NCBI RefSeq assembly: GCF_019448085.1 | Contig: NZ_JAGFNZ010000004.1 | Span: 1 to 64,000, forward strand | Direction: 5' to 3' | DNA: 64,000 bases | Source of the DNA: Caproiciproducens faecalis | GTDB taxonomy: Bacteria; Bacillota; Clostridia; Oscillospirales; Acutalibacteraceae | Shown here: piece after piece, positions 17,707 through 27,003 of the stretch | Layout: each line of letters begins with the position of its first letter | How positions within the stretch are numbered: position 1 is the stretch's first letter | Position numbers and translations under genes: made by a program | Notes under the pieces: generated by a model | The model's input: only the letters and a program-made list of their open reading frames with translations | What the model was told of the DNA's origin: nothing | Database searches by the model: none

Positions 17707-19686
17707 ATGACTAAAAAAACGGAATATGGAAATGAGAGTATTTCTTCTCTGAAAGGCGCGGACCGTGTGCGCCGGCGTCCTGCCGTCATCTTCGGGTCGG
17801 ACGGTATAGAGGGCTGCGAGCATTCTATCTTTGAAATACTGTCCAATTCCATTGATGAAGCGCGCGAAGGTTACGGCAAGCAGATCACCATCACGCGTTT
17901 CAGTGACAATTCGGTTCAGGTAGAGGACCACGGCCGCGGCTGCCCGGTCGACTATAACCCAAAGGAACAGCGCTTTAACTGGGAGCTTGCGTTTTGCGAG
18001 CTTTACGCCGGCGGCAAATACAACAATGATTCCGACGAAAGCTACGAGTATTCCCTCGGGCTGAACGGACTTGGCCTTTGTTCCACTCAGTACGCTTCGG
18101 AGTACATGGATGTGGAAGTCCGGCGCGACGGCTTCCGTTATACCCTGCATTTTGAGCATGGGGAGAACATCGGCGGCCTGAAAAAAGAGCCGTACAATAA
18201 AAAGGATACTGGTTCCATCATCCGGTGGAAACCGGATCTGCAGGTTTTTACCGACATCAATGTGCCCGTGGAGTATTATCTGGACGTACTTCGCCGTCAG
18301 GCGATCGTCAACGACGGCATCAGCTTTTTGTTCCGCAGCCAGACAGCTTCCGGGTTTGAAGAGACGGAGATGCTGTATCAGCAGGGGATTGTCGACCATG
18401 TTAAAGAGATAGCGGGAGAGGATTCCCTTACCCCCGTTCAGTTCTGGCAGGCGGAGCGCAAGGTTCGTGACCGAGCGGACAAACCCCAGTATAAGACGAA
18501 AATCAATGTGGCGGTGGCGTTTTCCAACCGTAGCAAGCTGATTGAATATTACCATAACTCCAGCTGGCTGGAGCATGGCGGCGCGCCGGACAAGGCAGTG
18601 CGCAACGCGTTTGTGTATCAGATTGACGCGTATCTGAAACAGACCGGGAAATACAACAAAAACGAAAGCAAAATTACCTTTGCCGATGTTGAGGACTGTC
18701 TGATTTTAATTATTTCCTCTTTCTCCAACCGGACATCCTATGAAAACCAGACGAAAAAAGCCATTACCAACAAAGGCATACAGGAAGCGATGACGGAGAT
18801 ACTCCGCCACCAGCTTGAGGTCTATTTTATTGAAAATCCCGCCGACGCGGACAAAATTTCCACGCAGGTGCTCATCAACAAGCGCAGCCGTGAGGACGCT
18901 GAAAAAACCCGCCTGAATATTAAGAAAAAGCTCACCAGCAATATGGATATCACCAACCGCGTCGCCAAGTTTGTTGACTGCCGAACCCGCGACGTGAACG
19001 AGCGGGAGATTTTCATTGTGGAGGGAGATTCCGCTCTCGGCGCGTGCAAACAGGCGCGCGACCCGAACTTTCAGGCCATCATGCCGATCCGCGGTAAAAT
19101 TCTGAACTGCCTGAAGGCCGACTATGACAAGATTTTTAAGAACGATATTATCACCGATCTGATTAAGGTACTGGGCTGCGGCGTGGAGGTAAAGTCCAAA
19201 GCGAACAAGGATTTGTCCTCGTTTGATCTTTCCCTTCTTCGCTGGAATAAAATCATTCTCTGCACCGATGCCGACGTGGACGGCTTCCAGATCCGCACTC
19301 TGCTTCTGACGATGCTGTACCGACTCACCCCCACGCTGATCGAAGAGGGAAAGGTCTTTATCGCGGAATCCCCGCTGTTCGAGGTCGCGACAAAGGACGA
19401 TACTTATTTTGCTTACACAGAGCGTGAAAAGGACGAAGTGGTGAAAAAGCTGAGCGGGAAAAAGTTTACGATCCAGCGCTCCAAAGGACTGGGTGAAAAT
19501 GAGCCGGATATGATGAACCTTACCACTATGAACCCGGAAACACGCCGGTTAATTAAGGTGATGCCGGCGGAAGCGGCCAGAACCGGAGAAGTGTTTGACC
19601 TTCTGCTCGGCGACAATCTGAGCGGCCGAAAGGATTTTATTGCGGAAAACGGATATAGCTATATTGATTCAGCGGATGTGAGTTAG
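17707..19686 (+). CDS. parE: Type II topoisomerase subunit B (ParE/GyrB-like)
   Basis: 659 aa ATPase subunit, partner of the downstream gene. GHKL ATPase with SNSIDEAREG, DHGRGCPVD and GLNGLG; the transducer follows; TOPRIM has EGDSALGACK (usual GyrB/ParE: EGDSAGG) and DADVDGFQIR (usual DADVDGAHI). The altered TOPRIM suggests a divergent clostridial topoisomerase IV-like lineage rather than canonical gyrase. The start ATG overlaps the stop of a three-codon ATG-TTA-GTA-TGA frame that itself carries the best-placed ribosome site. Confidence 0.88.
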   Translation: MTKKTEYGNESISSLKGADRVRRRPAVIFGSDGIEGCEHSIFEILSNSIDEAREGYGKQITITRFSDNSVQVEDHGRGCPVDYNPKEQRFNWELAFCELYAGGKYNNDSDESYEYSLGLNGLGLCSTQYASEYMDVEVRRDGFRYTLHFEHGENIGGLKKEPYNKKDTGSIIRWKPDLQVFTDINVPVEYYLDVLRRQAIVNDGISFLFRSQTASGFEETEMLYQQGIVDHVKEIAGEDSLTPVQFWQAERKVRDRADKPQYKTKINVAVAFSNRSKLIEYYHNSSWLEHGGAPDKAVRNAFVYQIDAYLKQTGKYNKNESKITFADVEDCLILIISSFSNRTSYENQTKKAITNKGIQEAMTEILRHQLEVYFIENPADADKISTQVLINKRSREDAEKTRLNIKKKLTSNMDITNRVAKFVDCRTRDVNEREIFIVEGDSALGACKQARDPNFQAIMPIRGKILNCLKADYDKIFKNDIITDLIKVLGCGVEVKSKANKDLSSFDLSLLRWNKIILCTDADVDGFQIRTLLLTMLYRLTPTLIEEGKVFIAESPLFEVATKDDTYFAYTEREKDEVVKKLSGKKFTIQRSKGLGENEPDMMNLTTMNPETRRLIKVMPAEAARTGEVFDLLLGDNLSGRKDFIAENGYSYIDSADVS

Positions 19687-19743
19687 GCTCTGACTGAAAA
19701 ATGAATACAGATCTAATATTAATGAATGTGGGTGTAAACCAGA

Positions 19744-21972
19744 ATGCCTAAAAAAAGAACGGAGCAGTCGGCGGTACCGCGTGCGCACGGCGTCATAGAG
19801 GGCGCGGGCGCGGTCGTGGAGCAGCAAATTACCGACACGCTTGAAAAAAATTACATGCCTTACGCCATGAGCGTCATTATGTCGCGGGCGATTCCTGAAA
19901 TCGACGGCTTTAAACCGTCCCACCGTAAGCTGTTATATACCATGTACAAAATGGGGCTGCTCGGCTCCGCGCGTACCAAAAGCGCCAATATCGTCGGACA
20001 GACCATGAAACTGAACCCCCACGGCGACGCCGCCATTTACGATACGATGGTGCGCCTCAGCCGCGGCTACGAAGCGCTTCTGCACCCCTATGTGGATTCC
20101 AAGGGGAATTTCGGTAAGTTTTATTCGCGTGATATGGCCTGGGCGGCTTCCCGTTATACGGAAGCGCGTTTAGACGATATTTGTCAGGAGCTTTTCCGGG
20201 ACATCGATAAAGATACCGTCGATTTTGTGGACAACTACGATAATACTCTGAAAGAGCCGACTCTGCTGCCGGCCACGTTCCCTTCCGTGCTGGTCAATGC
20301 GAACACAGGCATCGCCGTGGGCATGGCAAGCTCCATTTGCCCCTTTAACCTGAGTGAGGTGTGTCAGACCGCCGCCGCATTGATGCGCGATCCCGATCAT
20401 GACATTGCCTCTACTTTGCAGGCACCCGACTTTCCGGGTGGCGGTCAGCTGATCTACGACCGTGCTGTAATAGAGGATATCTACCGCACCGGGCGCGGTA
20501 GCGTGCGTATCCGCTCACGCTATTCCTATGACAAAAGTGCGAACTGCATTGACATTACGCAGATTCCCCCTACGACCACAGTCGAAGCGATTGTGGAGAA
20601 GGTCGTCGATCTGGTTAAACAGGGCAAGCTCAAGGATATTTCCGATATCCGCGACGAAACGGGACTGGACGGCCTGAAAATCACCGTCGATCTGAAGCGC
20701 GGCGTGGAACCGGACAAGCTGATGCAGCGCTTGTTTAAGATGACTCCGCTGGAAGACAGCTTCTCCTGCAATTTCAATGTTCTGGTCGGGGGCATTCCGC
20801 GCGTGATGGGCGTGCGGGAGCTACTGGACGAATGGACAGCGTTCCGCATCGAGTGTGTCCGCCGCCGCACCTTTTACGACCTGGCGAAAAAGAAGGAAAA
20901 ACTGCATCTGCTCAAAGGACTGCAGGCTATCCTGCTCGATATTGATAAAGCGGTCGCTATTGTCCGCCGTACGGAAGAAGAATCCGAGGTTGTGCCGAAC
21001 CTGATGATCGGTTTTGGCATTGATGAGACGCAGGCGGAATATGTAGCGGAAATCAAGCTGCGCCACCTGAACCGTGAGTATATTTTGAAACGCACGGAGG
21101 AAGTCGGGCAGCTGGAAAATGAAATCGCGGAGCTGCAGTCCATACTGGACAGCAAATCAAAGGTCAAGAGCATCATTATCTCGGAACTGAATGCCGTCGC
21201 GAAAAAATACGGTCAGCCCCGCAAAACCATGATGATTTACCAGAATGAAATCGAAGAGTATTCCGCGGAAGAGGAAGTGGCGGATTATCCTGTCAACCTT
21301 TTCTTCACCAGGGAAGGCTACTTTAAGAAAATAACCCCGATTTCCCTGCGTATGAGTGGGGAGCAGAAGCTGAAAGAGGATGACGAAGTCATACAGCATC
21401 TTGAGGATACCAATTCCGCCGACCTGCTGTTCTTTACCGACCGCTGTCAGGTCTATAAGGCGAAAGCCAATGATTTCAGCGATACCAAGGCCAGTGTGCT
21501 GGGAGATTACATTCCCGCAAAACTGGGCATGGACGAAGGGGAAAACGTGGTTTCCATGGTGGTGACCCATGACTATGACGGTTATATGCTTTTCTTTTTT
21601 GAAAACGGCAAAGCCGCGAAAGTCGATCTTTCCGCCTACGCCACAAAAACCAATCGTCGGAAACTGGTGAACGCTTACTGCGATAAATCCCCGGCTGTGC
21701 GAATTGCGCATGTGAAAGAGGACTGCGACTTTATGCTGACTTCCCTGCAGGGCCGAATCCTTCTGGTTCATACTGGCGCCATTCCCAGCAAATCCACGCG
21801 CAATACCCAGGGTGTGGCCGTCATGACGCTGCGCAAAGGCAGCAGGCTTTTAAATGCGGAACCGTACACGGAAGGACTTCTTTCAAACCCGAACCGATAC
21901 CGTAAAAACATTCCGGCTGCCGGTTCCATGCCCGCCGCGGAAGAGACCGCGGGGGAACAACTAAAGCTGTGA
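19744..21972 (+). CDS. parC: Type II topoisomerase subunit A (ParC/GyrA-like)
   Basis: 742 aa, shorter than GyrA (about 820-850). DNA-gate core with the catalytic Tyr138 in SRYTEARLDD; the quinolone-determining region reads NPHGDAAIYD, with Ala96 where gyrase usually has Ser. A coiled-coil tower region and a reduced beta-pinwheel C-terminal domain follow. 57 nt separate it from the B subunit, so the pair is one operon. A decatenating topoisomerase IV role is the best guess; the absence of another gyrA/gyrB in the window does not test this. Confidence 0.88.
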   Translation: MPKKRTEQSAVPRAHGVIEGAGAVVEQQITDTLEKNYMPYAMSVIMSRAIPEIDGFKPSHRKLLYTMYKMGLLGSARTKSANIVGQTMKLNPHGDAAIYDTMVRLSRGYEALLHPYVDSKGNFGKFYSRDMAWAASRYTEARLDDICQELFRDIDKDTVDFVDNYDNTLKEPTLLPATFPSVLVNANTGIAVGMASSICPFNLSEVCQTAAALMRDPDHDIASTLQAPDFPGGGQLIYDRAVIEDIYRTGRGSVRIRSRYSYDKSANCIDITQIPPTTTVEAIVEKVVDLVKQGKLKDISDIRDETGLDGLKITVDLKRGVEPDKLMQRLFKMTPLEDSFSCNFNVLVGGIPRVMGVRELLDEWTAFRIECVRRRTFYDLAKKKEKLHLLKGLQAILLDIDKAVAIVRRTEEESEVVPNLMIGFGIDETQAEYVAEIKLRHLNREYILKRTEEVGQLENEIAELQSILDSKSKVKSIIISELNAVAKKYGQPRKTMMIYQNEIEEYSAEEEVADYPVNLFFTREGYFKKITPISLRMSGEQKLKEDDEVIQHLEDTNSADLLFFTDRCQVYKAKANDFSDTKASVLGDYIPAKLGMDEGENVVSMVVTHDYDGYMLFFFENGKAAKVDLSAYATKTNRRKLVNAYCDKSPAVRIAHVKEDCDFMLTSLQGRILLVHTGAIPSKSTRNTQGVAVMTLRKGSRLLNAEPYTEGLLSNPNRYRKNIPAAGSMPAAEETAGEQLKL

Positions 21973-21982
21973 AAATAAAAAA

Positions 21983-22015
21983 CGCCGCTGATAAGCCAAT
22001 AGCAGATCAGCGGCG
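21983..22015 (+). terminator. Hairpin after parC
   Basis: Perfect 10-bp stem CGCCGCTGAT/ATCAGCGGCG, 11 nt after the stop. No T run follows, so termination is uncertain. Confidence 0.5.
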
Positions 22016-22113
22016 GGTCAAGTCAAAGCGGCAAACGCAAACGCTTTGATAAGTCCGTACTTAGATTGCCCTTTTGCCTTTTTGATATGCATAAAAGTTC
22101 ATAAGGCACATAA

Positions 22114-22176
22114 AATATACTTGCAAAAGCGCACGTTTTATGTTAGTATAATTTAAGTTGTTTATGCAAGTATATT
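22114..22176 (+). promoter_or_regulatory. secG promoter region with 12-bp inverted repeat
   Basis: AATATACTTGCA (22114-22125) and TGCAAGTATATT (22165-22176) are perfect inverted copies 39 nt apart. TATAAT (22147-22152) lies between them, with a weak TTGCAA 20 nt upstream. The second copy lies in the expected transcript just before GGAGG. Confidence 0.5.
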
Positions 22177-22188
22177 CGGAGGTGCGCT

Positions 22189-22437
22189 ATGTCAGCTGTT
22201 GAAGTTATATTCGGTATTGTGTTATTAATATTTTCAGTTGCTATAACGATTGTTGTTCTTCTTCAGGAAGGTCACCAGCAGGAGCTCGGGGCAATCACAG
22301 GCGGTGCCGACACGTTTCTTTCCAAGAATAAGGCCCGTTCCGTAGATTCGTTTCTTGCAAGGTGGACAAAAGTAATTGCAATCGGATTCTTTGTACTGGT
22401 CATCGGTATCAACGCGTATATGTACTTTGGCAAGTAA
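22189..22437 (+). CDS. secG: Preprotein translocase subunit SecG
   Basis: 82 aa integral membrane subunit of SecYEG. Two membrane helices (about 4-24 and 59-80) flank a cytoplasmic loop with the family pattern VVLLQEG...LGAITGGADTFL. GGAGG precedes ATG. In many Firmicutes secG sits just before rnr, as here. Confidence 0.95.
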   Translation: MSAVEVIFGIVLLIFSVAITIVVLLQEGHQQELGAITGGADTFLSKNKARSVDSFLARWTKVIAIGFFVLVIGINAYMYFGK

Positions 22438-22447
22438 CTTGAATGAT

Positions 22448-22481
22448 AAAAGCCCCGCTTTACACAAGCGGGGCTTTTTTT
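22448..22481 (+). terminator. Terminator after secG
   Basis: AAAGCCCCGCTT/AAGCGGGGCTTT stem with a T7 tail. Confidence 0.92.
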
Positions 22482-22558
22482 ATCTTTGAAGTACCGTTTT
22501 TCGCGGCGTAGAGTGATTTGAGTGGAATTGTTGAAAATGAGGATTATATGGAGGAACA

Positions 22559-24682
22559 ATGTTAGAAGAAATCAAAAGAAAAATCATAAAATATATGCAG
22601 GCCTACCCGCAGAGTATTACCTCCCGCGGGCTGATTAAAAAAATCGGAATCAGAGATACCAAAAGCTTTTACCGTGCTTTGAATCAGCTGCGGGACGAGG
22701 GTGCGGTTGAAGTCAATAAAAAGCACAGTATCCGTCTGCCGGAGGAAAAGAAAACAGTTAAGGCGAAAATCGTGTCCCTTTCAAAAGGGTTTGCTTTTGC
22801 GCGCCCGTCGGACGGCGGAGAGGATATGTTCATCCACGCCGACAATCTGAAAAAGGCCTTTATCGGCGATACGGTTCTGCTCAAGCATGTGAAACAGAGC
22901 CCCAAAGGACCGAGCGCATATGTGGACGAGATTTCCGAAAAAAGCAGCCGTACGATTACGGGTACGCTCAGCCGCGGCCGGGGACTGTGCGAAATAGTTC
23001 CGGACGATGCTATCCGTTACCATATCCCGGTGGAGAAAAGCTCCGCAAAAAATGTAAGGGACGGCGACAAGATTCAGGCTGAAATATTCCGTGCGCCCCG
23101 TACCTCTCTTCTTTCCGCAAGGATCGTTAAGGTTTACGGCAAATCCAGCAGCGCGAAAATATGCGCGGACGCCATCATCGACCAGAACGGAATCCGGACA
23201 AGATTTCCGGACGAAGTCCTGACCGAAGCGAGAAAAATTGCGGCGGGAACGGTTACGGAAGAAGATTTGAAAGGAAGGCTTGATCTGCGCGACACCAGTA
23301 TCTGTACCATTGACGGTGCGGACGCAAAGGATCTTGACGACGCTATTTCTGTCAGCAGGACAAAAGCGGGCTATAAGCTCGGCGTTCATATTGCGGATGT
23401 CAGCCATTATGTCAAAGAGGGCAGCGCGATCGACGCGGAGGCGCTGGAGCGGGGAACCTCCGTCTATTTCGCCGACCGCGTGATTCCTATGCTCCCCAAG
23501 GAGCTTTCCAACGGTGTCTGTTCGTTGAATGCGGGGGAGGATAAGCTTACTTTTTCCGCTATAATTGAGCTGGATAAGGAGGGGGAAATCCTTTCCTATC
23601 AGTTTAAAAAGAGCGTGATCCGTTCCAAGGTGCGTGGCGTGTATTCGGAAGTTAATCAGCTTTTTGAAAAGACAGCCGACGCCGATTTACGGAAAAAATA
23701 CGCTCCGGTGACCCGTTCGCTCAACGCGGCGAAGGAGCTTGCCGACATTTTGAAGGCACGCTCCGTCAGCAACGGAACCGTGGATCTGGACAGTACGGAG
23801 TCCAAGTTCACATTAAATGAAGAAGGAATCTGCGTCAATGTGGAACCCCGCCATACGGGGATTTCAGAGCAGATGATAGAGCAGCTGATGATTACGGCCA
23901 ATCAGGCCGCCGCTAAGCTTGCCAAAGCGAATGCCATTCCGTTTGTCTACCGTGTGCATGAACAGCCCAATCCGGAGCGCGTGGACAATCTGGTACAGCT
24001 TGTGGGTGCGCTTGGGCTGAACCCCCGGCGCCTGAAGCACTCTGATGAGGTTACGACTGCCGACTTCGCGGATATCATGCATCAGGCGGAGGGCACGCCG
24101 GCGCAGAAGGTTATTTCCCATCAGCTTCTGCGCACGATGGCCAAAGCGCGCTACGATACAAACCCGATCGGGCATTTTGGTCTTGCTCTGGCGGATTACT
24201 GTCATTTTACTTCGCCTATCAGGCGTTACCCAGACACGGCTATTCACCGTATCCTATCTGCAATGCTGGAAACTAAGAACAGGGAAGAACTGAATAAAAG
24301 ATATTTGACGTTTGCCAACGCCGCCGCGTCTTCCTCTTCGACTGCGGAGGTTCGCGCCATGCAGGCGGAGCGCAGCGCGGAAGACTGCTATATGGCCGAA
24401 TATATGACGCAGCACATCGGCGAGCGCTACACCGGGATTATCAGCGGCGTGACACAGCGCGGCGTGTTTGTGGAGCTGCCGAGCTCCGTGGAGGGCTTTG
24501 TGCCTGTGGACAGTTTTGAAGGAGCGCGTTTCCGCTTTGACGGAATCATTACACAGGTTGACGAGAATACCGGCCGCAAGCTGACCATCGGACAGGAGCT
24601 TGCGATTCAGGTGGTTGCCGCGGATGTGGCCAGCGGCAGAATCGACTTTATTCCGGATACTTCCGTGGGCGAGGAACCATAA
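22559..24682 (+). CDS. rnr: Ribonuclease R
   Basis: 707 aa 3'-5' exoribonuclease active on structured RNA. Winged-helix-like N-terminus, cold-shock OB domains, the RNB catalytic domain (TIDGADAKDLDDAISV with metal-binding aspartates, FTSPIRRYPD) and a C-terminal S1 domain (YTGIISGVTQRGVFVELPSSVEGFV, split here for reference only by position about 620-700). ATG follows GGAGGAAC. The common downstream partner smpB is not present; sporulation-type genes follow instead. Confidence 0.96.
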   Translation: MLEEIKRKIIKYMQAYPQSITSRGLIKKIGIRDTKSFYRALNQLRDEGAVEVNKKHSIRLPEEKKTVKAKIVSLSKGFAFARPSDGGEDMFIHADNLKKAFIGDTVLLKHVKQSPKGPSAYVDEISEKSSRTITGTLSRGRGLCEIVPDDAIRYHIPVEKSSAKNVRDGDKIQAEIFRAPRTSLLSARIVKVYGKSSSAKICADAIIDQNGIRTRFPDEVLTEARKIAAGTVTEEDLKGRLDLRDTSICTIDGADAKDLDDAISVSRTKAGYKLGVHIADVSHYVKEGSAIDAEALERGTSVYFADRVIPMLPKELSNGVCSLNAGEDKLTFSAIIELDKEGEILSYQFKKSVIRSKVRGVYSEVNQLFEKTADADLRKKYAPVTRSLNAAKELADILKARSVSNGTVDLDSTESKFTLNEEGICVNVEPRHTGISEQMIEQLMITANQAAAKLAKANAIPFVYRVHEQPNPERVDNLVQLVGALGLNPRRLKHSDEVTTADFADIMHQAEGTPAQKVISHQLLRTMAKARYDTNPIGHFGLALADYCHFTSPIRRYPDTAIHRILSAMLETKNREELNKRYLTFANAAASSSSTAEVRAMQAERSAEDCYMAEYMTQHIGERYTGIISGVTQRGVFVELPSSVEGFVPVDSFEGARFRFDGIITQVDENTGRKLTIGQELAIQVVAADVASGRIDFIPDTSVGEEP

Positions 24683-24803
24683 TTGTCATTATTTCCATAA
24701 AAACCCCTTTTGAGTTGGCAAAATCTCGAAATATTGGTATAAATTTTGGTATATTTGACCATCATACTAACATAAACTTAAACCGAAAGGCGGAGCTGTT
24801 AGT

Positions 24804-25076
24804 ATGGAATCTGTTTTAAAACTGGTGCAGCGCACAGATTGCGCAGCCGTTCAGGAAAATGAAGATAAAAAGAAAATTGTGGAAGAAATCAAGGAAGTTT
24901 GCCGTTTAATTGCTTGCAACGACTGTTGGTTTGAACTGGAATGTGACGAAAATTTGATTGACGCCTGTATTTTTCAGCGCGAAGAACTTCATTCCCGTTA
25001 CAAATATTTGCTGAACCTGGCAAAACAGCGGGGAATCAGCTGTGCCCCTTTCAAATGTAAGGAAATGGGGGTGTGA
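24804..25076 (+). CDS. YaaL-like DUF2508 family protein
   Basis: 90 aa soluble, acidic, helical protein. The pattern NDCWFELECDENLIDACIFQ...LHSRYKYLLNLAK is like the DUF2508/YaaL family, which in Bacillus lies directly before bofA, as here. Function of the family is unknown. AAAGGCGGAG lies upstream. The stop overlaps the next start by 4 nt (GTGA), so the two are translationally coupled. Confidence 0.75.
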   Translation: MESVLKLVQRTDCAAVQENEDKKKIVEEIKEVCRLIACNDCWFELECDENLIDACIFQREELHSRYKYLLNLAKQRGISCAPFKCKEMGV

Positions 25077-25342
25077 TTTTGCCCAATTTGATTCTGTTGC
25101 TCTCCCTGTGCGGAGTGTTTGCGCTTCTGGTAGTGATTCAGATCATTGTCAGAGCGAAAAAACCCGTGCAGCGTGCATTGGGCGGTGTCATCATGGGCCT
25201 TTGCGCGCTGGCTGCGGTAAACCTGACCGGATTTTTTACAGGGGTCAGCCTGCCGCTCAGTCCGCTCACCATCGGGGTATCCGGTGCAGCCGGTATACCG
25301 GGGGTGACTATGCTTCTGCTTTTAAACCTGATTATAAAATGA
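25073..25342 (+). CDS. bofA: BofA-like pro-sigma-K processing inhibitor
   Basis: 89 aa, close to the 87 aa of Bacillus BofA, which holds the SpoIVFB protease inactive in the mother cell during sporulation. There are three hydrophobic stretches (about 2-25, 35-55, 60-88) and the family-like ending with Asn/Gly-rich turns (VNLTGFFTGV, PLTIGVSG). GTG start within the previous gene's stop. It is short and hydrophobic, so identity rests on size, pattern and the YaaL-BofA order. Confidence 0.75.
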   Translation: MILPNLILLLSLCGVFALLVVIQIIVRAKKPVQRALGGVIMGLCALAAVNLTGFFTGVSLPLSPLTIGVSGAAGIPGVTMLLLLNLIIK

Positions 25343-25391
25343 GACAAAAGAAAGAGAGTTTTCACGCGTGTGAAAACTCTCTTTCTTTGTC
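25343..25391. terminator. Bidirectional terminator
   Basis: Long stem GACAAAAGAAAGAGAG..CTCTCTTTCTTTGTC (about 22 bp, one bulge) between bofA and the convergent DUF4364 gene. Confidence 0.85.
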
Positions 25392-25419
25392 AGGCTAAGG
25401 GATGTTTTGCCGCCTTTTT

Positions 25420-26019
25420 TTATTTCAGCGCCGCCATATGGTCTTTCAGTATGTCGGCCGCCATTTCACTGTTTCCGGTAACAAGCGCCAGCAGCATCCG
25501 GTAGACATTTTCCGGAGACTGGTGGAAATTGTTTTTCACCATGTTCGCCTGGTACATGTCCGGTACATGCAGGGTGAAATTCATCAGATCCATGTCGCCG
25601 CCGGAAATATGGCAGACAACATTGTATCCGCGCTCTGTTTTCGTAATTTCCACTTTGTTTTCCCGTTCACGCTTTGTTCTGGCCAGCAGGTTAATCGCAG
25701 CTGCGACCGCTTTGTCACGAACAACATGGGGGAGAGCCTTGTCCAGCTGTTTGGCAATCATGCGGGCAGTACTGCTCGCGGAACAAAGTTCGCCGTTTTC
25801 TCCGCTTACGATCACATTCCCTTTTTCAGTCAGTTCCGCAAGCGCGTCGGTGACCTCAAAATAATTGGCAAGGCCGTTGTCCTGAATGATATTCAAAATA
25901 TCATTTTTTGAGAGCGGTGCATCCAGACTTGACAGCAAATAGCAGATTAAAATACGTATTTCGTTTTTACTTCGAAGCCCGCCCGGTTCAACCCCTCCGG
26001 TAAAAGCGTCAAAACCCAT
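25420..26019 (-). CDS. DUF4364 family protein
   Basis: 199 aa. The N-terminal part reads as a winged helix (KNEIRILICYLLSSL...ITDALAELTEKG style, residues about 18-80), followed by a conserved C-terminal domain. DUF4364 proteins are clostridial and uncharacterised; a DNA-binding role is inferred. ATG 26019 is chosen over the upstream frame start because GGAGGTG lies 7 nt before it. Faces bofA across a shared terminator. Confidence 0.75.
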   Translation of the reverse strand: MGFDAFTGGVEPGGLRSKNEIRILICYLLSSLDAPLSKNDILNIIQDNGLANYFEVTDALAELTEKGNVIVSGENGELCSASSTARMIAKQLDKALPHVVRDKAVAAAINLLARTKRERENKVEITKTERGYNVVCHISGGDMDLMNFTLHVPDMYQANMVKNNFHQSPENVYRMLLALVTGNSEMAADILKDHMAALK

Positions 26020-26177
26020 AATCAGCACCTCCAGCGGATATTTTACTCTACACAAAAAAGCCAAAGCAAACGCACTCCTCAATCGCCGGAGCAGGCTTGA
26101 CTTTGACTCGTGACATGTACTAATATTATTTTAACACACAACCGACTTTCTTTCAATCCGGATTGCGGGGACTCCCG

Positions 26178-26567
26178 CTAATTTTTTACAGTACCCTTTA
26201 GATAGCTCAGAATTTCTTGCTGCTGTTCCGGGGTACAGGAACGGAACACACCGACCAGAATTTTTTCATTGCTGGAAAGTTCATAGATATGGCTTGTATT
26301 CTTTTTACTGTAAATAAAATTGGATTTTGTTCCGCTGTCCGCCACTGTTTCAGGGGTACCTTCATCGGCAAGTAAATCATTTATTGCAATGTTGAAAACC
26401 TTTGCAAGGGTCATCAGCACGGTAATATCGGGTGTTGTTTTTCCAATTTCATAATAGGAATAGGTTGAACGGTCAATGTTTAATATTTTTGCAATCTGAA
26501 CTTGAGTGTATCCGCTTTTTATTCGTAATTCGCGTAACCTTTCATTTATATGGATCTTTTCAATAAT
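26178..26567 (-). CDS. HTH (Xre/Cro type) regulator with probable ATT start
   Basis: About 129-130 aa. Residues 8-60 form a complete helix-turn-helix (RLRELRIKSGYTQVQIAKIL...DRSTYSYYEIGKTTPDI), followed by a linker and a C-terminal helix (CTPEQQQEILSYLKG). No ATG, GTG or TTG exists between the upstream stop (TGA 26573) and codon 51, which is already past the HTH. The codon with the best ribosome-site spacing (AAGGTGGTG, 8 nt) is ATT at 26567; a second ATT follows. So either a rare ATT start is used or the gene is damaged. A related C-terminal style occurs in the HTH protein at 48069. Confidence 0.7.
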   Translation of the reverse strand: MIEKIHINERLRELRIKSGYTQVQIAKILNIDRSTYSYYEIGKTTPDITVLMTLAKVFNIAINDLLADEGTPETVADSGTKSNFIYSKKNTSHIYELSSNEKILVGVFRSCTPEQQQEILSYLKGTVKN

Positions 26568-26839
26568 AGGTCACACCACCTTTATACAGAAATGTCAAAA
26601 TGCTCGTAATAATCAAAATTATATAATTATATAATGATATCACGGCAATAACGTGACATTAATTCACAGAAAAAATAATCTATAAAGCGAAATTTTATTT
26701 GTTTAGCTCTTGACGTGTGCAATTTGATTTTGTATAATGTTTTAGTTGGCTGCTCAGCCCTGTTTTTCCGTTCATAGTATGTACAGAAAGACAGATGATA
26801 TGTTAAAAGGTGAAAGGTCATACTGTCCTTTCTAAATAT

Positions 26840-26914
26840 GCTACTGTGGCTCAATGGTAGAGCAGCTCATTCGTAATGAGCAGGTTGTCAGTTCGATTCT
26901 GACCAGTAGCTCCA
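26840..26914 (+). tRNA. tRNA-Thr (CGT)
   Basis: Acceptor GCTACTG/CAGTAGC, anticodon stem CTCAT/ATGAG with loop containing CGT, T-arm TTCGATT, encoded CCA. Confidence 0.95.
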
Positions 26915-26915
26915 G

Positions 26916-26946
26916 AATATCCGCTGATTTCGGCGGATATTTTTTT
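26916..26946 (+). terminator. Terminator after tRNA-Thr
   Basis: AATATCCGC/GCGGATATT stem with a T7 tail. Confidence 0.9.
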
Positions 26947-26955
26947 ATGGGTATC

Positions 26956-26995
26956 ATCCCGCTGCCCGTGTGGAAACACACGGCAGCGGGATTTT
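26956..26995. terminator. Strong hairpin before chemoreceptor stop
   Basis: ATCCCGCTGCC-GTGTG / CACAC-GGCAGCGGGAT stem with GAAA loop, between convergent units; TTTT follows on the plus strand. Confidence 0.7.
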
Positions 26996-27003
26996 CGACA
27001 GTG

